From positions 41,114,066-41,178,065 of the forward strand of contig CM018043.1 in the NCBI GenBank assembly GCA_008638375.1: 64,000 nucleotides of DNA, written 5' to 3'. Both the position numbers and the translations under genes were made by a program. Every line of letters starts with the position of its first letter. The first letter of the stretch is position 1. The notes beneath the pieces are model-generated. The model had not been told where the DNA came from and did no database searches. It saw nothing but the letters and a program-made list of their open reading frames with translations. Of this stretch, positions 21,002 to 31,799 are shown piece after piece. Origin of the DNA: Nyssa sinensis. Lineage: Eukaryota; Streptophyta; Magnoliopsida; Cornales; Nyssaceae.

Positions 21002-23840
21002 TCAGTTTAGCTTGCTGGAACATTAGGGGAGTGAATCTCCCCTTGAAGCAACAAGAAATAAAGCATCTCGTTAGAGCTCATGCTATCTCGTGTCTTGGGT
21101 TGGTCGAAACAAAGGTCAAGCGTGCTAATTTTGAGAAGGTATCTTGCTCTTTATGTCCTAACTAGAGTTTTGTCCATAATTATGCTGATGTGGATAATGG
21201 CAGAATTTGGATTGGGTGGGATGATGAGGTTCTTCATATTACCCTTCTTCACTCATGGAGCAAGCAGTCCATTGCCTTGCCCAAATTAGGGGAAAGGGAT
21301 TTGGTTTTATCTTTCAGTCATTTATGGTCATAATAGTGTCATGGATCGTAGACGGGTTTGGAGTAGTTTGCGTCAGCAAGCATCTCTCAACAATAATTTG
21401 CTTTGGATTGTTATGGGAGATTTTAATGTTGTTCGGTTTAGCAACGCGAGGATTGGTGGTAGTATGGATTGGCCTCCTTGTATGGAGGAATGTAATAACT
21501 GTCTTATTGATGTAGAATTGGAGGACCTCAGATACACTGGTTTCCATTTGACTTGGACCAATCGTGGGTACGGTAATGATACTATCTTAAGGAAGCTTGA
21601 TTGTGTTTTGGTTAATGATAGGTGGATTGTGGATTTTAGTAATTCAGAGGTTGAATTCTTGCCTTCTGGTGTGTCAGATCATAGTCCTATGATTGTTCGG
21701 ACTGGAGTTGATGTTAAATGTAAAGGGAGGCCGTTTAAGTTCTTAAACTTCTGGTTGGAATGTGAAGGTTTGAACCGGCTGTCTGCAAAGCTTGGAATCA
21801 GGATGTTGAAGGATCTTCTATGTTCATTTTGAGTAGGAAGCTTAAAGCAGTGAAAAAAGAATTGAATCTCTTAAACCAAGTTAGAGGGCAGATTTCTACC
21901 AACTCTATTGAGGAAGCCCGGCAGCATCTTTTTGCAATTCAACATTCTTTGAACTCTAGCCCTCTTGATATTGATTTGAAGAACCAAGAGAAGCTAGCCT
22001 TGCAGCAGTTTACTCAATTGAGCAAGTCGGAGGAAAGCCTGGCAAAGTAGAAGTCGAGGACTCAATGGCTTAATGAAGGGGATCAAAACACGAGTTTCTT
22101 TTTCAAGAGCACCACTCAGAGGAGAAACCGTAACAAAATCTGTTGGGGAAGGTCCCCTCAAACCCTTATCCTGGGAAAGACCATCTCACAGATTTCATCA
22201 GCAAAGGTATTTAGCATGCTGAAGCTTAGTAGTTAAGCACGCCAATAGATAGAGACGAGATTAAGGAGACTTTATTCAGCTTGCACCCTAATAAAGCGCC
22301 AGGCCCGGATGGTTTTATTGGGCATTTCTTTCGAGCTACTTGGGATATTATGGGTGACGATGTTCTTGTTGTTATCCAAGAGTTCTTTCGAGAAAGCTCT
22401 TTGCTTCGTGAGCTCAATGCTACTGCCATTGCCCTTACTGCCCCATTTCGTGCTGTAATACCATCTACAAGTGCATTACCAAGATCCTTGCTAATCGTCT
22501 CAAACCTATCCTTGGCGATTTGATTGATGAGGCACAATTTGCCTTTGTGTCAGGAAGGAGCATCAGTGATAATATCTTTCTTACCCAAGAACTCATGCAG
22601 AATTATCACAAGGAGAGGGGCTCCCTATGATGCACAATGAAAGTGGACATTTGGAAAGAATATGACTCAGTTAGATGGGAATTTCTCTTGGATGTGCTTG
22701 ATTTGATGAAGTTTCCTGCCACTTATGTTCAGTGGATCAAGGCTTGTATTACTACTCTGAGTTTCTCTATTTCCATTAATGGTGCTCTTGAAGGTTATTT
22801 TAGAGGTGCCTGCGGCTTATGCCAGGGTGACCCCCTCTCTCCCTACCTTTTTGTTCTTGCTATAGAGGTCTTCTCTACGATGTTGAGGCAGAAAGTTGAT
22901 CGATTGGTCAATTTTAAGTACCATTGGAGATGTAAGCAGCCCAAAATCACCCACTTGTGGTTTGCCGATGATCTTATGTTATTCTTCCATGGCGACCTCA
23001 ACTCTACCTCAATCTTGAAGGATACCTTGAAGAGTATGCGAAATTCTCGGGGTTAAATCCGAATGACGCTAAGAGTAACACATCTTCTTCTCTGGAGTGT
23101 CCACTCGAGGCAAACAAGATATTCTAGATGTAGTGGGTTTTCAGGCGGGGAAGTTACCTATGCGTTATTTGGGGGTGCCTCTAATCTCTTCGTTGAAGGC
23201 AATTGATTGCAAGGTGCTGGTTGATCGGATTATGTCCAAAGTTAAAACTTGGACTTCCAAGTATCTGTCCTTTGCAGGTCATTTACAGCTTATCAAATCA
23301 GTCATTTTCAGCATGCAGGTTTATTGGACTTCACATTTTGTGCTCCCTAAGAAGATTATTCTGGAAATCGAAAAGATTATGAGGGCCTTTCTCTAGTCCG
23401 GTCCAAACTTGAAATCTTCTAAGGCCAAGGTTGCTTGGGATGATGTCACTTAACCTAAAGAGGAAGGTGGGTTGGGGATTAAGAAGCTGGAGGATTGGAA
23501 TAAAGCTGCATTTGCTTGGGTTCGCGCTAATATATTGAAACAAAAGCATCTTTGGGTGGCAACCTGTCTAGGGGTTTGCTCTTGGGTGTGGAGGAGGTTG
23601 ATAAAGCTCAGAGTACGGTTTAAATCTTTAATTCGACACAAGGTGGGAAATGGTTAGCATACTTCCCTCTGGTTTGACTGTTGGCTCCCGTCGGGTTCTA
23701 TTTGGGATGCTACGGGAGACTGTGTTATCTATGATTCCGGGCTTTCTCGATCCGCCCGGGTAAGCCTCATCATTGCAGGGAATAAGTAGTGGTGGCCTAG
23801 TGCTAACTCTCACCACTTAATGGAGCTTAAGCGCTCTCTG
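20998..23840 (+). pseudogene. LINE C2 ORF2: endonuclease and RT (broken, truncated)
   Basis: Begins MISLACWNIRGVNLPLKQQE. The endonuclease continues with NGRIWIGWDD, MGDFNVVRFS and SDHSPMIVRTG, with a stop in place of Trp at 21163 and frameshifts near 21240 and 21300. The linker (EESLAK-stop, 22050) precedes an RT with SLHPNKAPGPDGFIGHFF, a deletion around the FRPISC motif, MKVDIWKEYDSVRWEFLL, LCQGDPLSPYLFVLAIEVF and FADDLMLFFHGD (about 22965). The RT core motifs are therefore better preserved than in B1. A frameshift near 23040 and stops at 23394 and 23452 follow. The end is cut at 23840 by A3. Confidence 0.9.
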
Positions 23841-24324
23841 CCTAGTGGTTTTATGAAGACTTTTTTTTTCGTTAAGTATAAGCGTGTGGGCCTATTTTAT
23901 GTTTTTATGGCTGTAGGCATTTAGGCCTATTTAACTCATGTAGTGGATTTCTTTAATTAGTTTTAGTTGGTAGTTTAGGACATTTTCGGCCTAAAGATGT
24001 TTAGCCCGTGTCTTTTATTTGATGTAGGCCTTATTCAGCCCTAGGGTTTCATAGAGGGTCTTAAAAGAATTTGTAGCCGCAATTTGGAGGCAATGAACGT
24101 GAATGAAGCTTTCTGCATAGAGAACTTTTCAGTTCTCTCTTCTTGTTCTTGAATGAACTACGAACTTATCAAAGGCATACCCTTTGTGGTGTTCTCATCA
24201 AATCCAAATTCTTGAAACAAGTTTTAAATGAGTCTAGATCATCTTGACTTGATTCTTGGCTTTCTTGGGTAAGTTTCAATTTGATCGTGGGTTCAAGGGA
24301 TTTTGGTCTTACGGGTTCACATAA
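23841..24324 (+). repeat. 5' LTR of A3, first 220 bases missing
   Basis: Aligns with 30694-31174 of the 3' LTR starting at CCTAGTGGTTTTATGAAGAC. Ends ...GGTTCACATAA, next to the primer site. The missing 5' portion includes the region that encodes the pol tail. Confidence 0.92.
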
Positions 24325-24338
24325 TTTGGTATCAGAGC
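24325..24338 (+). other. A3 primer binding site, initiator tRNA-Met
   Basis: TTTGGTATCAGAGC directly follows the LTR; TGGTATCAGAGC is the standard complement to plant initiator tRNA-Met. Confidence 0.93.
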
Positions 24339-25223
24339 TCAGACTCCAAATCAGGTCTGATTTATCCTTTTTAATTCTTGCATTTGGTTTTTGTCTTAGG
24401 CGTGTTCTAGGTTTTTCTATTCTGATTTGCGAATTGTTCGTCATTCTTATCTGTGATTCCTTCTTCATTCTTGTTAATTTCGTGTGTTTGAATTGAGATA
24501 TGTGATTCTCAAAATTGACTCCCCGTGTATTTCATTTAAGAATTCAGACCTGTGAATTCTTTAATTGATTACACGAAACTTTTCTTTAAATTCCAGATCT
24601 ATAATCTTTGTTTTGATTCCTTCTATTTTGATTTCTTGTTATTGAAATTAGATCAATCTTTTGCAGAAATTGCAATTACTGTTGCTGCTTGTGACCGAAT
24701 CTGTATTAAAAAAAAAAATAGCGTATTCAAGGGTTGCCGTAAAAAAAAAAAAATTCAGTTATGGATGTTTGATATACTTTACAATCTGAAAATTTGGTAT
24801 CGATTGATCCCTATCTTCAATGGGGTCGAATATATCATCTTTAGTATCTTGTTTTTGCTCTTTTCTTCATACAATTCTTTGAGATCTGTGTCATTCTTAT
24901 TTAGTATGTTGTTCCTAATTGCTATTTTTCTCGTACAATTCTTTGAGTTCCGTGTCATTTTATTACTTCTTTTTTCTTGAATCTATTGCTGGTTGGAATA
25001 ATACAAGGTTGTGTCTTGATTTTGTTCAACTAATTCTTCACGAACTTGAAAGGGAAAACAGGAGGTGTCAAAGGCAAGAGTGGGTGAGAATAGTATTGGA
25101 AAAGCCCAAAAGAATGAAACACGAGTGGTGTGACAATATTTGAGCGTAAACATGTAAGGGAGTGTGTGAGGTTTTTTTTTTTTTACCACTAGCATCATTT
25201 CCTTGTTTCGCAGGACTTTATCA
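24339..25223 (+). other. A3 untranslated leader
   Basis: AT-rich, no long frame, homologous to the A1 leader. It contains poly-A runs at 24708 and 24738 and a T run near 25172. The gag ATG follows at 25224. Confidence 0.75.
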
Positions 25224-27300
25224 ATGTCTCATAAGAGTGACTCAACACCTAAGGAGGACGCGGCTAACCCATTCTTTGTTTTGCAAGCCATGCAACAACA
25301 GTTTGAACGGTTGAATTTGGTGATGGGGGAGATGAGGGATAGGATGGATCAGCAAGATGTCGTGATTTTCTGCAAGGTGGGCAAGATAGGAGGAGAGGTG
25401 AGCCTATCATTGAAAATGAGTATGAGAATGAAGAAGATTGATATGAACCTCGCCAAGAAATAACGAGACCCGACAACGAAAAGGAGAACCCAAGATCGTT
25501 CTACAATCAGATCTGAATGGAAGACCTCGACCCGTTGTTTACGACAAACAAGAACCTCGGTATATATGACCTTAACCCGTTGTTTAGTGCGAAACAAGAA
25601 CCTCGGTATAAGGAAGACGCCACAAACGGTGGTGGAAATCCGTTTGATAAGTTGTTGGTGAACGCCACGGGAAATCCCGATAAGTTCAGATAGTTCTTCA
25701 AAGAACCGTCGAGAAAATACTCTCACAATTTTACTGAATAATCGTCCACCATGCCAAATGCAGCTACTAGTTAATTTTAAAACACTATGAAACCCTAGGG
25801 CCGAATAAGGCCTACATTAAACAAAAGATATGCGCTAAACATTTTTAGGCCCAAAACATCCTAAACTACCAACTAAATTAATAAAAGAAACCCACTAATT
25901 AAGTTAGAATTTTGCATAGCCAAAAATGTCATTAGTGCAGGTACAGCAACTTCAAACCCGATTTTGACCTTGATGAAGCTCGAATCTTAGAAAATTCAAA
26001 ACATAAAAGTTGTAGAAATATTCCTTGGCCTTCCATACCATCTAGAATCATCTCAATCGGAGCTGAAATGAGAGAGTTATGCTCAGATTACGAAGCAACG
26101 TTGAAACTGTACGAAAATCACCCAATTAGCATTTTTTCCAATTTAAGCTTAGCCTTGGCCAGATTCTTCTCGAACTTGATTCATGTTGATGAATCTTTTG
26201 TGCCCACGTGGTCCATGCTCAATAGGACTCCATGAATTTGCTTGGGTCCATGCCTCTTGAATCAATCCGTTGAGTACATCCTTAAACTTCCTTGCTCGTG
26301 CTCTCGTAACTGGCCCAATTGGGACTTGAAATAGATCCTTGAAGTTGTGCTATGATTTGCATCAAAGATAATGAAGCTAAGGAAGACATAGCATCTGAAG
26401 TTGGAATGGGTGAAATGGGCAAACTTAGAGGAGGTAGGTGTGGAAAAAAAGATCGGAGAAATCCAAGGGGGCGAGATAGGGTTAATAGGAACCTTGGGAG
26501 CATCAAAGTTAAAATACCATTTTTCCAAGGTAGAAATGATCCTGAAGCTTATTTAGAGTGGGAGAAGAAAATAGAGTTGATTTTTTTATTGTCACAACTA
26601 TTTAGAGGAAAAGAAGGTAAAGTTGGAGGTAATTGAGTTCACTGATGATGCAATTATTTGGTGGGATCAATTGGTGACCAATAGGAGGAGGAATTATGAG
26701 AGACCTATAGAAACATGGGGTGAGTTGAAAGCTCTCATGAGGAGAGATTTGTACCTGGCCACTACTATAGAGACCTTTACCAAAAATTACAAAACCTTAC
26801 ACAAGGGAGTAGGAGTGTAAAGGATTACTACAAGGAGATGGAGGTGGCTATGATTTGAGCTAATGTAGAGGAGGATTAGGAGGCCACAATGGCCAGATTT
26901 TTAAGTGGTCTAAATAGAGACATAGGTAATGTAGTTGAGTTACAGCATTATGTGGAGGTAGAAGACATGGTGCACATGGCTATGAAGGTGGAGAGGCAGT
27001 TAAAGAGAAAGGGGGCAGAAAGGTATACTTCAGTTTCTAGCACTCCTTAGAAACCAAAATGGGATAGAAATGATCGAGCAGTAGCAAGGGGGAAGGCCAA
27101 ACCACCTAAGGGACAAGATAAGGGAACTAGCAAGAGCAAACCCAAGGTAGATTCCCAACCTTCAAGGAATAGAGATGGAATGGAATTCCCCATAAAAGGT
27201 GAGTCTCTTGTTTCTAGGCGTGCTCTCAATACACAAATTAAGCTAGATGATATGAAGCAGCAGAGACAGAACATATTTCATACTAGATGTCATGTAAACA
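25224..27300 (+). pseudogene. A3 gag, split by a solo LTR and lacking the knuckle
   Basis: Starts MSHKSDSTPKEDAANPFFVL and runs through RLNLVMGEMRDRMDQQDV before a frame change near 25370. The solo LTR at 25439-26364 interrupts it. Right of the LTR the frame resumes with DNEAKEDIASEVGMGEMG, IPFFQGRNDPEAYLEWEKKI and [10 protein letters not shown]. Near 27170 a deletion joins SRNRD to a segment well past the knuckle, so the CCHC motif is gone altogether. Stops occur at 26818 and 26856. Confidence 0.9.
25439..26364 (-). repeat. Solo LTR of a second gypsy family in A3 gag
   Basis: A 926-bp segment with TG...CA ends, flanked by perfect AAGAT duplications at 25434-25438 and 26365-26369. Removing it restores the gag sequence of A1. 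In minus orientation its 5' end reads FQVPIGPVTRARARKFKDVL, a pol tail like that of family A but clearly different, so it comes from a related family whose pol also enters the 3' LTR. No internal region remains, as expected after LTR-LTR recombination. Confidence 0.95.
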
Positions 27301-27808
27301 ACAAGGTGATGGGGAAGTTGCACCAATGCAGCTAGTACCACCCTAGTTGAAAAGTTGAGCTTACCTTTACTGAAGCATCCTAGACCTTATAAGTTGTAGT
27401 GGTTGAATGAATGTGGGGAGGTAAAGGTCAATAAACAGGTTATGGTGGCCTTTACCATTGGGAGGCATAATGATGAGGTGCTCCGTCTATGCATGTTGGC
27501 CATATTTTGTTGGGAAGGCCATGCCAGTGTGATAGGAAGGTGATTCATGACTGGTTTAGGAATAGATATAGCTTTGTAAAGGATGGAAAGACAATCAAGC
27601 TTGCTCCTCTAACCCCAAAACAGGTATATGAGGACCAACTAGAGTTGAAAATCGAGATTAAGCAAAAAAGAAAAGTTGAGGCCGAAACCTCAAGAAAAAA
27701 AATAAGAGTGAAACAAAAAATAGAGAGGTGATTGAGAATAAAGAAAAGATAGTGGAGCCACGAGAGAAAAAAGAAAGAGAACCTGCAAAGAGAAAATGAA
27801 AGACAAAA
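27301..27808 (+). pseudogene. A3 protease remnant and linker
   Basis: Compared with A1 and A5, about 15 bases are missing where the protease motif MIIDGG should begin; only GSCTNAAST-like sequence remains. The catalytic aspartate is thus deleted. The following part (LLKHPRPYKL, then GHILLGRPC at 27508) and the Lys/Glu-rich linker (QVYEDQLELKIEIKQKRK) align with A1. A stop at 27729 ends the linker frame. Confidence 0.85.
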
Positions 27809-29084
27809 ATGAGTTTTAATGCAAAGGAGAGTGAGGTTAAGAGGGCTTTCTTAGAAAATCAGCCTATGATGTTGACAAAGAATCTTATTTTAATCTTGAT
27901 GAAACTAACCAATCTCTTCCTAGTGTGGCTGTTTCTTTGTTGCAGGAGTTCGATGATGTATTTCCAGAGGAGATGCCAAGTGGGTTACTGCCCATTAGAG
28001 GCATTGAACATCAAATTAAAGGCAAGTTGAAGATTTGATGAGCAAAGGGTCCGTGAGAGAAAGCATAAGCTCATGTGCAGTACTAGTGCTACTAGTGCCG
28101 AAGAAGGATGGGACATGGAGGATGTGCGTTGATTGCAAAGCGGTCAACGATATTTTGGTAAAGTATCGTCATCCCATTCCTAGATTAGATGATATGCTTG
28201 ATGAATTGCATTGCTCATGTATTTTCAATAAAATAGATCTTAAAAGTGGATACCATCAAATTCGAATGAAAGGGGGAGATGGATGGAAAACTGCTTTTAA
28301 GACTAAATATGGACTTTATGAATGGTTGGTTATGCCATTTGGACTTACAAATGCACCTAGTACTTTTATGAGATTAATGAACCATGTATTATGTGCATTC
28401 CTAGGCAAATTTGTAGTCATGTACTTTGATGACATCCTAGTGTACAGCAAGAACTTAGATGAACATATTGGACATTTGAGATGTGTGTTCGATGTGTTGA
28501 GATGTGAAAAGTTGTATGCTAATTTTAGGAAATGAACCTTTTGTATGAAAAAAATTGTTTTTATTGGTTATGTAGTACAAAAGGTATTGAGGTGGATGAA
28601 GAGAAAGTCAATGCCATCAAGGAATGGCCAACGCCTAAAGGCGTCACTAAGGTAAGAAGCTTTCATGGTTTACCTAGTTTTTATAGGCGTTTTGTTATAA
28701 ATTTTACCACCATTGCTACACCACACACTGAAATAGTTAAAAAGAATATTGGATTTCATTGGGGGATTGATCAAGCGAATGCGTTTACTATTATTAAAGA
28801 AAGATTATGTTCTGCACCTGTGTTAGCATTACCTGATTTTAACAAAACTTTTGAGATTGAATGTGATGCCTCAAGAATAGGAATTGGAGCCGTTTTGATG
28901 CACGATAGGTGACCCATCGCCTTTTTCAGCAAGAAGCTAAGTGGGGCGGCCTTGAATTACCCCACTTATGAAAAAGAACTTTATGCTCTTGTTCGTCCTT
29001 TAGAGACGTGGCAGCACTACCTTTGGCCTAAGGAATTTGTGATCCACACCGAGCATGAATCATTGAAGCATCTCAAGGGTCAAG
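27809..29084 (+). pseudogene. A3 reverse transcriptase and RNase H
   Basis: From MSFNAKESEVKRAF, a small deletion near 28020 removes the VPGAVIPNRP part. RT then reads well from 28035: [45 protein letters not shown] and the catalytic [11 protein letters not shown] (near 28420). A stop at 28533 replaces Cys in NFRKC, and the frame shifts once there. RNase H begins [17 protein letters not shown] and continues through a TGA for Arg/Gly near 28910 to [22 protein letters not shown], where the last catalytic-type Asp of HTDHES is Glu. RT residues look functional but the protein cannot be made whole. Confidence 0.9.
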
Positions 29085-30690
29085 TTAATTAAATAAGAGA
29101 CATGCTAGATGGATGGAATACATCGAGACCTTTCCTTTTGTCATCTGTTACAAGCAAGGTAAGGAGAACATTGTTGCTGATGCTTTATCATGGAGGTATA
29201 TACTTCTTACTTCTATGAGTGCTAAAATGCTTGGGTCTGAATGTGAGAATGACATGTATGCCACTGACGCTAATTTTTCTGATGTGTATATGGCGTGTGA
29301 TAAAGCGACATTTGGTAAGTTCTACAAGCATGATGGTTATTTGTTTAAAGAAAGCAAATTGTGTGTCAAATTGTTCAATGCATGAATTATTGGTGCGTGA
29401 GGCACATGGTGGAGGATTAATGGGGCACTTTGGTGTCAGGAAAACCTTAGAAATTTTATATGAACATTTCTTTTGGCCTAGGATGAGTCGAGATGTCACT
29501 CGAATATGTGGTAGGTGCATTACATGTAGAAAGGCCAAATCTAAGGTTTTACCACATGGGTTGTATACACCCTTACCCGTTCCTAGTGAGCCCTGGGTAG
29601 ACATATCTATGGACTTTGTTTTTAGGCTGCCTAGGACAAAAAAGTGTAGAGATTCTATTTTTGTGGTACTGGACATATTTAGTAAAATGGCACATTTCAT
29701 TCCATGCCATAAAACAGATGATGCCACAAACATAACAAATTTGTTTTTCAAGGAAATAGTGCGACTCCATGGTGTACCTAGGAGTATTGTTTCTGATAGG
29801 GATGTTAAGTTTCTTAGCTACTTTTGGAAGGTTTTGTGGGGAAAATTAGGTACCAAGCTTTTATTTTCCACTACTTGCCATCCACAGACTAACAGACAGA
29901 CTAAAGTAGTCAACAAGACTCTAACTCAACTCCTACGCACTATCATTCAAAAGAATTTAAAAACTTGGGAGGACTGTTTTCCATTTATAGAGTTTGCATA
30001 TAATAGGACTATGCATACTACTACTTCTTATTCTTTCTTTGAAATTGTTTATGGTTTTAATCCACTTACTCATTTAGATTTGATGCCTTTACCTATTGAT
30101 GACAGGAGTAGTTTGGATGGACACAAGAAGGCCGAATTGGTGAAGTCAATTCAGGGAAGGGTACGACTTCAAATTGCACAGAAGAATGAAAAGTTCGCTT
30201 CCCAGGCTAATAAAGGGTGCAGGCATGTCATCTTCGAACCTGGAGATTGGGTTTGGGTTCACATGTGCAAACAAAGATGCCCAGCCCATAGACGAACTAA
30301 ATTGCATCCTTGAGCAGATGGACCTTTCCAAATCCTTGAGAAAATTAATGATAATGCTTATAAAGTGGATCTTCAGGTGAGTATAATGTCACTACTACTT
30401 TCAATGTTTCTGATCTTTCTACCTCTGATGCAGGTGATGATTCGAGGTCGAATCCTTTCGAGGAGAGGGGGAATGATGGGCACCATGGTGGACCGAGTCT
30501 TAAAGATCCTTTACAAGTTCCAAAAGGGCCAATCACAAGGTCAAGAGCTAAGAAGATCAAGGAAGCAATGCAAGGATTGGTGCAATCCACTTGGGTTGAG
30601 TTATCGAGCAAGACCCCAATGTTCAAGATGGGCTTGAAAAAAGAGGAACCAACTTTAATCCATGTGATACAAGCTACAGGGGGGGCGGCA
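29085..30690 (+). pseudogene. A3 integrase, catalytic Glu replaced
   Basis: After a linker the HHCC zinc region is seen ([13 protein letters not shown], then [11 protein letters not shown] near 29515), followed by the catalytic core: [12 protein letters not shown] and [10 protein letters not shown] carry the two aspartates. The expected glutamate of QTDGQTEVVN reads [10 protein letters not shown] (about 29888-29917), Lys in place of Glu, so DNA strand transfer is not possible. The C-terminal part ([15 protein letters not shown]) has a stop at 30312, and the tail DPLQVPKGPITRSRAKK is encoded inside the 3' LTR up to about 30690. No chromodomain is visible. Confidence 0.92.
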
Positions 30691-31174
30691 TAGCCTAGTG
30701 GTTTTATGAAGACTTTTTATTTCGTTAAGTATAGGTGTGTGGGTTTATTTTATATTCTTATGGTTGTAGGCGTTTGGGCCTATTTAACTCATGTAGTGGA
30801 TTTCTTTTATTAGTTTTAGTTGGTAGTTTCGGACGTTTTGGGCCTGAAGATGTTCAGCCCGTGTCTTTTATTTGATGTAGGCCTTATTGGGCCCTAGGGT
30901 TTCATAGAGGGTCATAAAAGAACTTGTAGCTGCAATTTGGAGGCAACGAACGTGAATGAAGCTTTCTGCATAGAGAACTTTTCAGTTTTCTCTTCTTGTT
31001 CTTGAATAAACTACGAACTTATCAAAGGCATACCCTTTGTGGCGTTCTCATCAAATCTAGGTTCTTGAAACAAGTTTTCAATGGGCCAAGATCATCTTGA
31101 CTTGATTCTTGGCTTTCTTGGGTAAGTTTCAATTTGATCGTGGGTTTAAGGGATTTCGATCTTACGGGTTCACA
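30474..31174 (+). repeat. 3' LTR of A3
   Basis: Starts TGATGGGCACCATGGTGGAC and ends GGTTCACA, three bases short of the consensus TCA end, where A4 sequence begins. Its first ~215 bases carry the pol tail. It is the longest family A LTR here. Confidence 0.92.
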
Positions 31175-31292
31175 AGTGGATTGCACCAATCCTTACATTG
31201 CTTCCATGATCTTTTTAGCTCTCAAACTTGTGATTGGCCTTTCTAGACTTGTAAAGGATCTTTAAGACTTCGGTCCACCATAGGGCCCATCA
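31175..31292 (-). repeat. A4 3' LTR, first 118 bases only
   Basis: On the minus strand starts TGATGGGCCCTATGGTGGAC and ends at CAATCCACTT, where A3 begins. It contains the pol tail coding bases. Confidence 0.88.
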
Positions 31293-31555
31293 TTCCCCAT
31301 CTCCTCAAAAGGATTTGACATCGAATCGTCACCTGTATCAAAGGAAGAAAAATCAGAAATATTGAAAGTGGCAAAGACATTATACTCACCTAGAAGATCC
31401 ACTTTATAAGCATTATCATTAATTTTCTCAAGGATTTGGAAAGGTCCATCTCCACGAGGATGCAATTTAATTCTTTTATGGGCTGGGAATCTTTCTTTGC
31501 ACAGGTGAACCCAAACCCAATCTCCAGGTTCGAAGATGACACGCTTTCGCCCTTT
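31293..31555 (-). pseudogene. A4 integrase C-terminus
   Basis: Minus-strand reading gives [40 protein letters not shown] and FATFNISDFSSFDTGDD, the C-terminal domain of family A integrase, ending into the LTR as NPFEEMGNDG. It is severed from the rest of integrase by LINE D at the CACGCYTTCGCCCTTT duplication. Confidence 0.9.
31540..31555 (-). repeat. Target duplication of LINE D (left copy)
   Basis: CACGCTTTCGCCCTTT here and CACGCCTTCGCCCTTT at 38897-38912 differ at one of 16 positions and flank LINE D exactly. The poly(T), the complement of the LINE poly(A) tail, starts right after this copy. Confidence 0.88.
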
Positions 31556-31799
31556 TTTTTTTAAAAGGTAAATGTACATAAAGAAGAAAAAAGAGGAGCT
31601 ACAACCAAAGGAACCTCCTCAATAGAGCCTAAGGGAGGAAATAACTTCTACAGGCAGAAGGAACCCATCCCGAGGCTAAAAGCAAAATAAACAAGAATTA
31701 GAAAATACTACTAGGCAAACTCCAAACATTTTGGAGATGCTGATTTGAACTAGAAAGATTGATTCCCTTAATGTTGCAAAGCCTTCCGCGAATCATATT

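Larger units (their letters stand above)
18095..23840 (+). mobile_element. LINE copy C2, 3'-truncated
   Basis: A second L1-type LINE family with a 5' UTR starting ATGGATTCTAGAGAGAAGGG, ORF1 and ORF2. It ends inside the zinc-binding domain of ORF2 (MELKRSLPSGF) exactly where the truncated 5' LTR of A3 begins. Both share CCTAGTGGTTTT at the junction. It is about 70-80 percent similar to family B in ORF2 by eye. Multiple stops and frameshifts are present. Confidence 0.88.
23841..31174 (+). mobile_element. Ty3/gypsy family A copy A3
   Basis: The most complete copy of family A here: 5' LTR missing its first 220 bases, primer site, leader, gag (interrupted by a solo LTR), protease remnant, RT, RNase H, integrase and a 701-bp 3' LTR that ends three bases short at GGTTCACA. 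It is read on the plus strand. The left edge is a join with LINE C2 at CCTAGTGGTTTT and the right edge a join with A4. No target duplication can be recovered. Catalytic RT aspartates survive but integrase has lost its glutamate. Confidence 0.92.

Noticed and set aside
25349..25726. 125-codon ORF across the 926-bp LTR boundary
   Set aside because: It crosses the exact LTR insertion boundary and has no domain.
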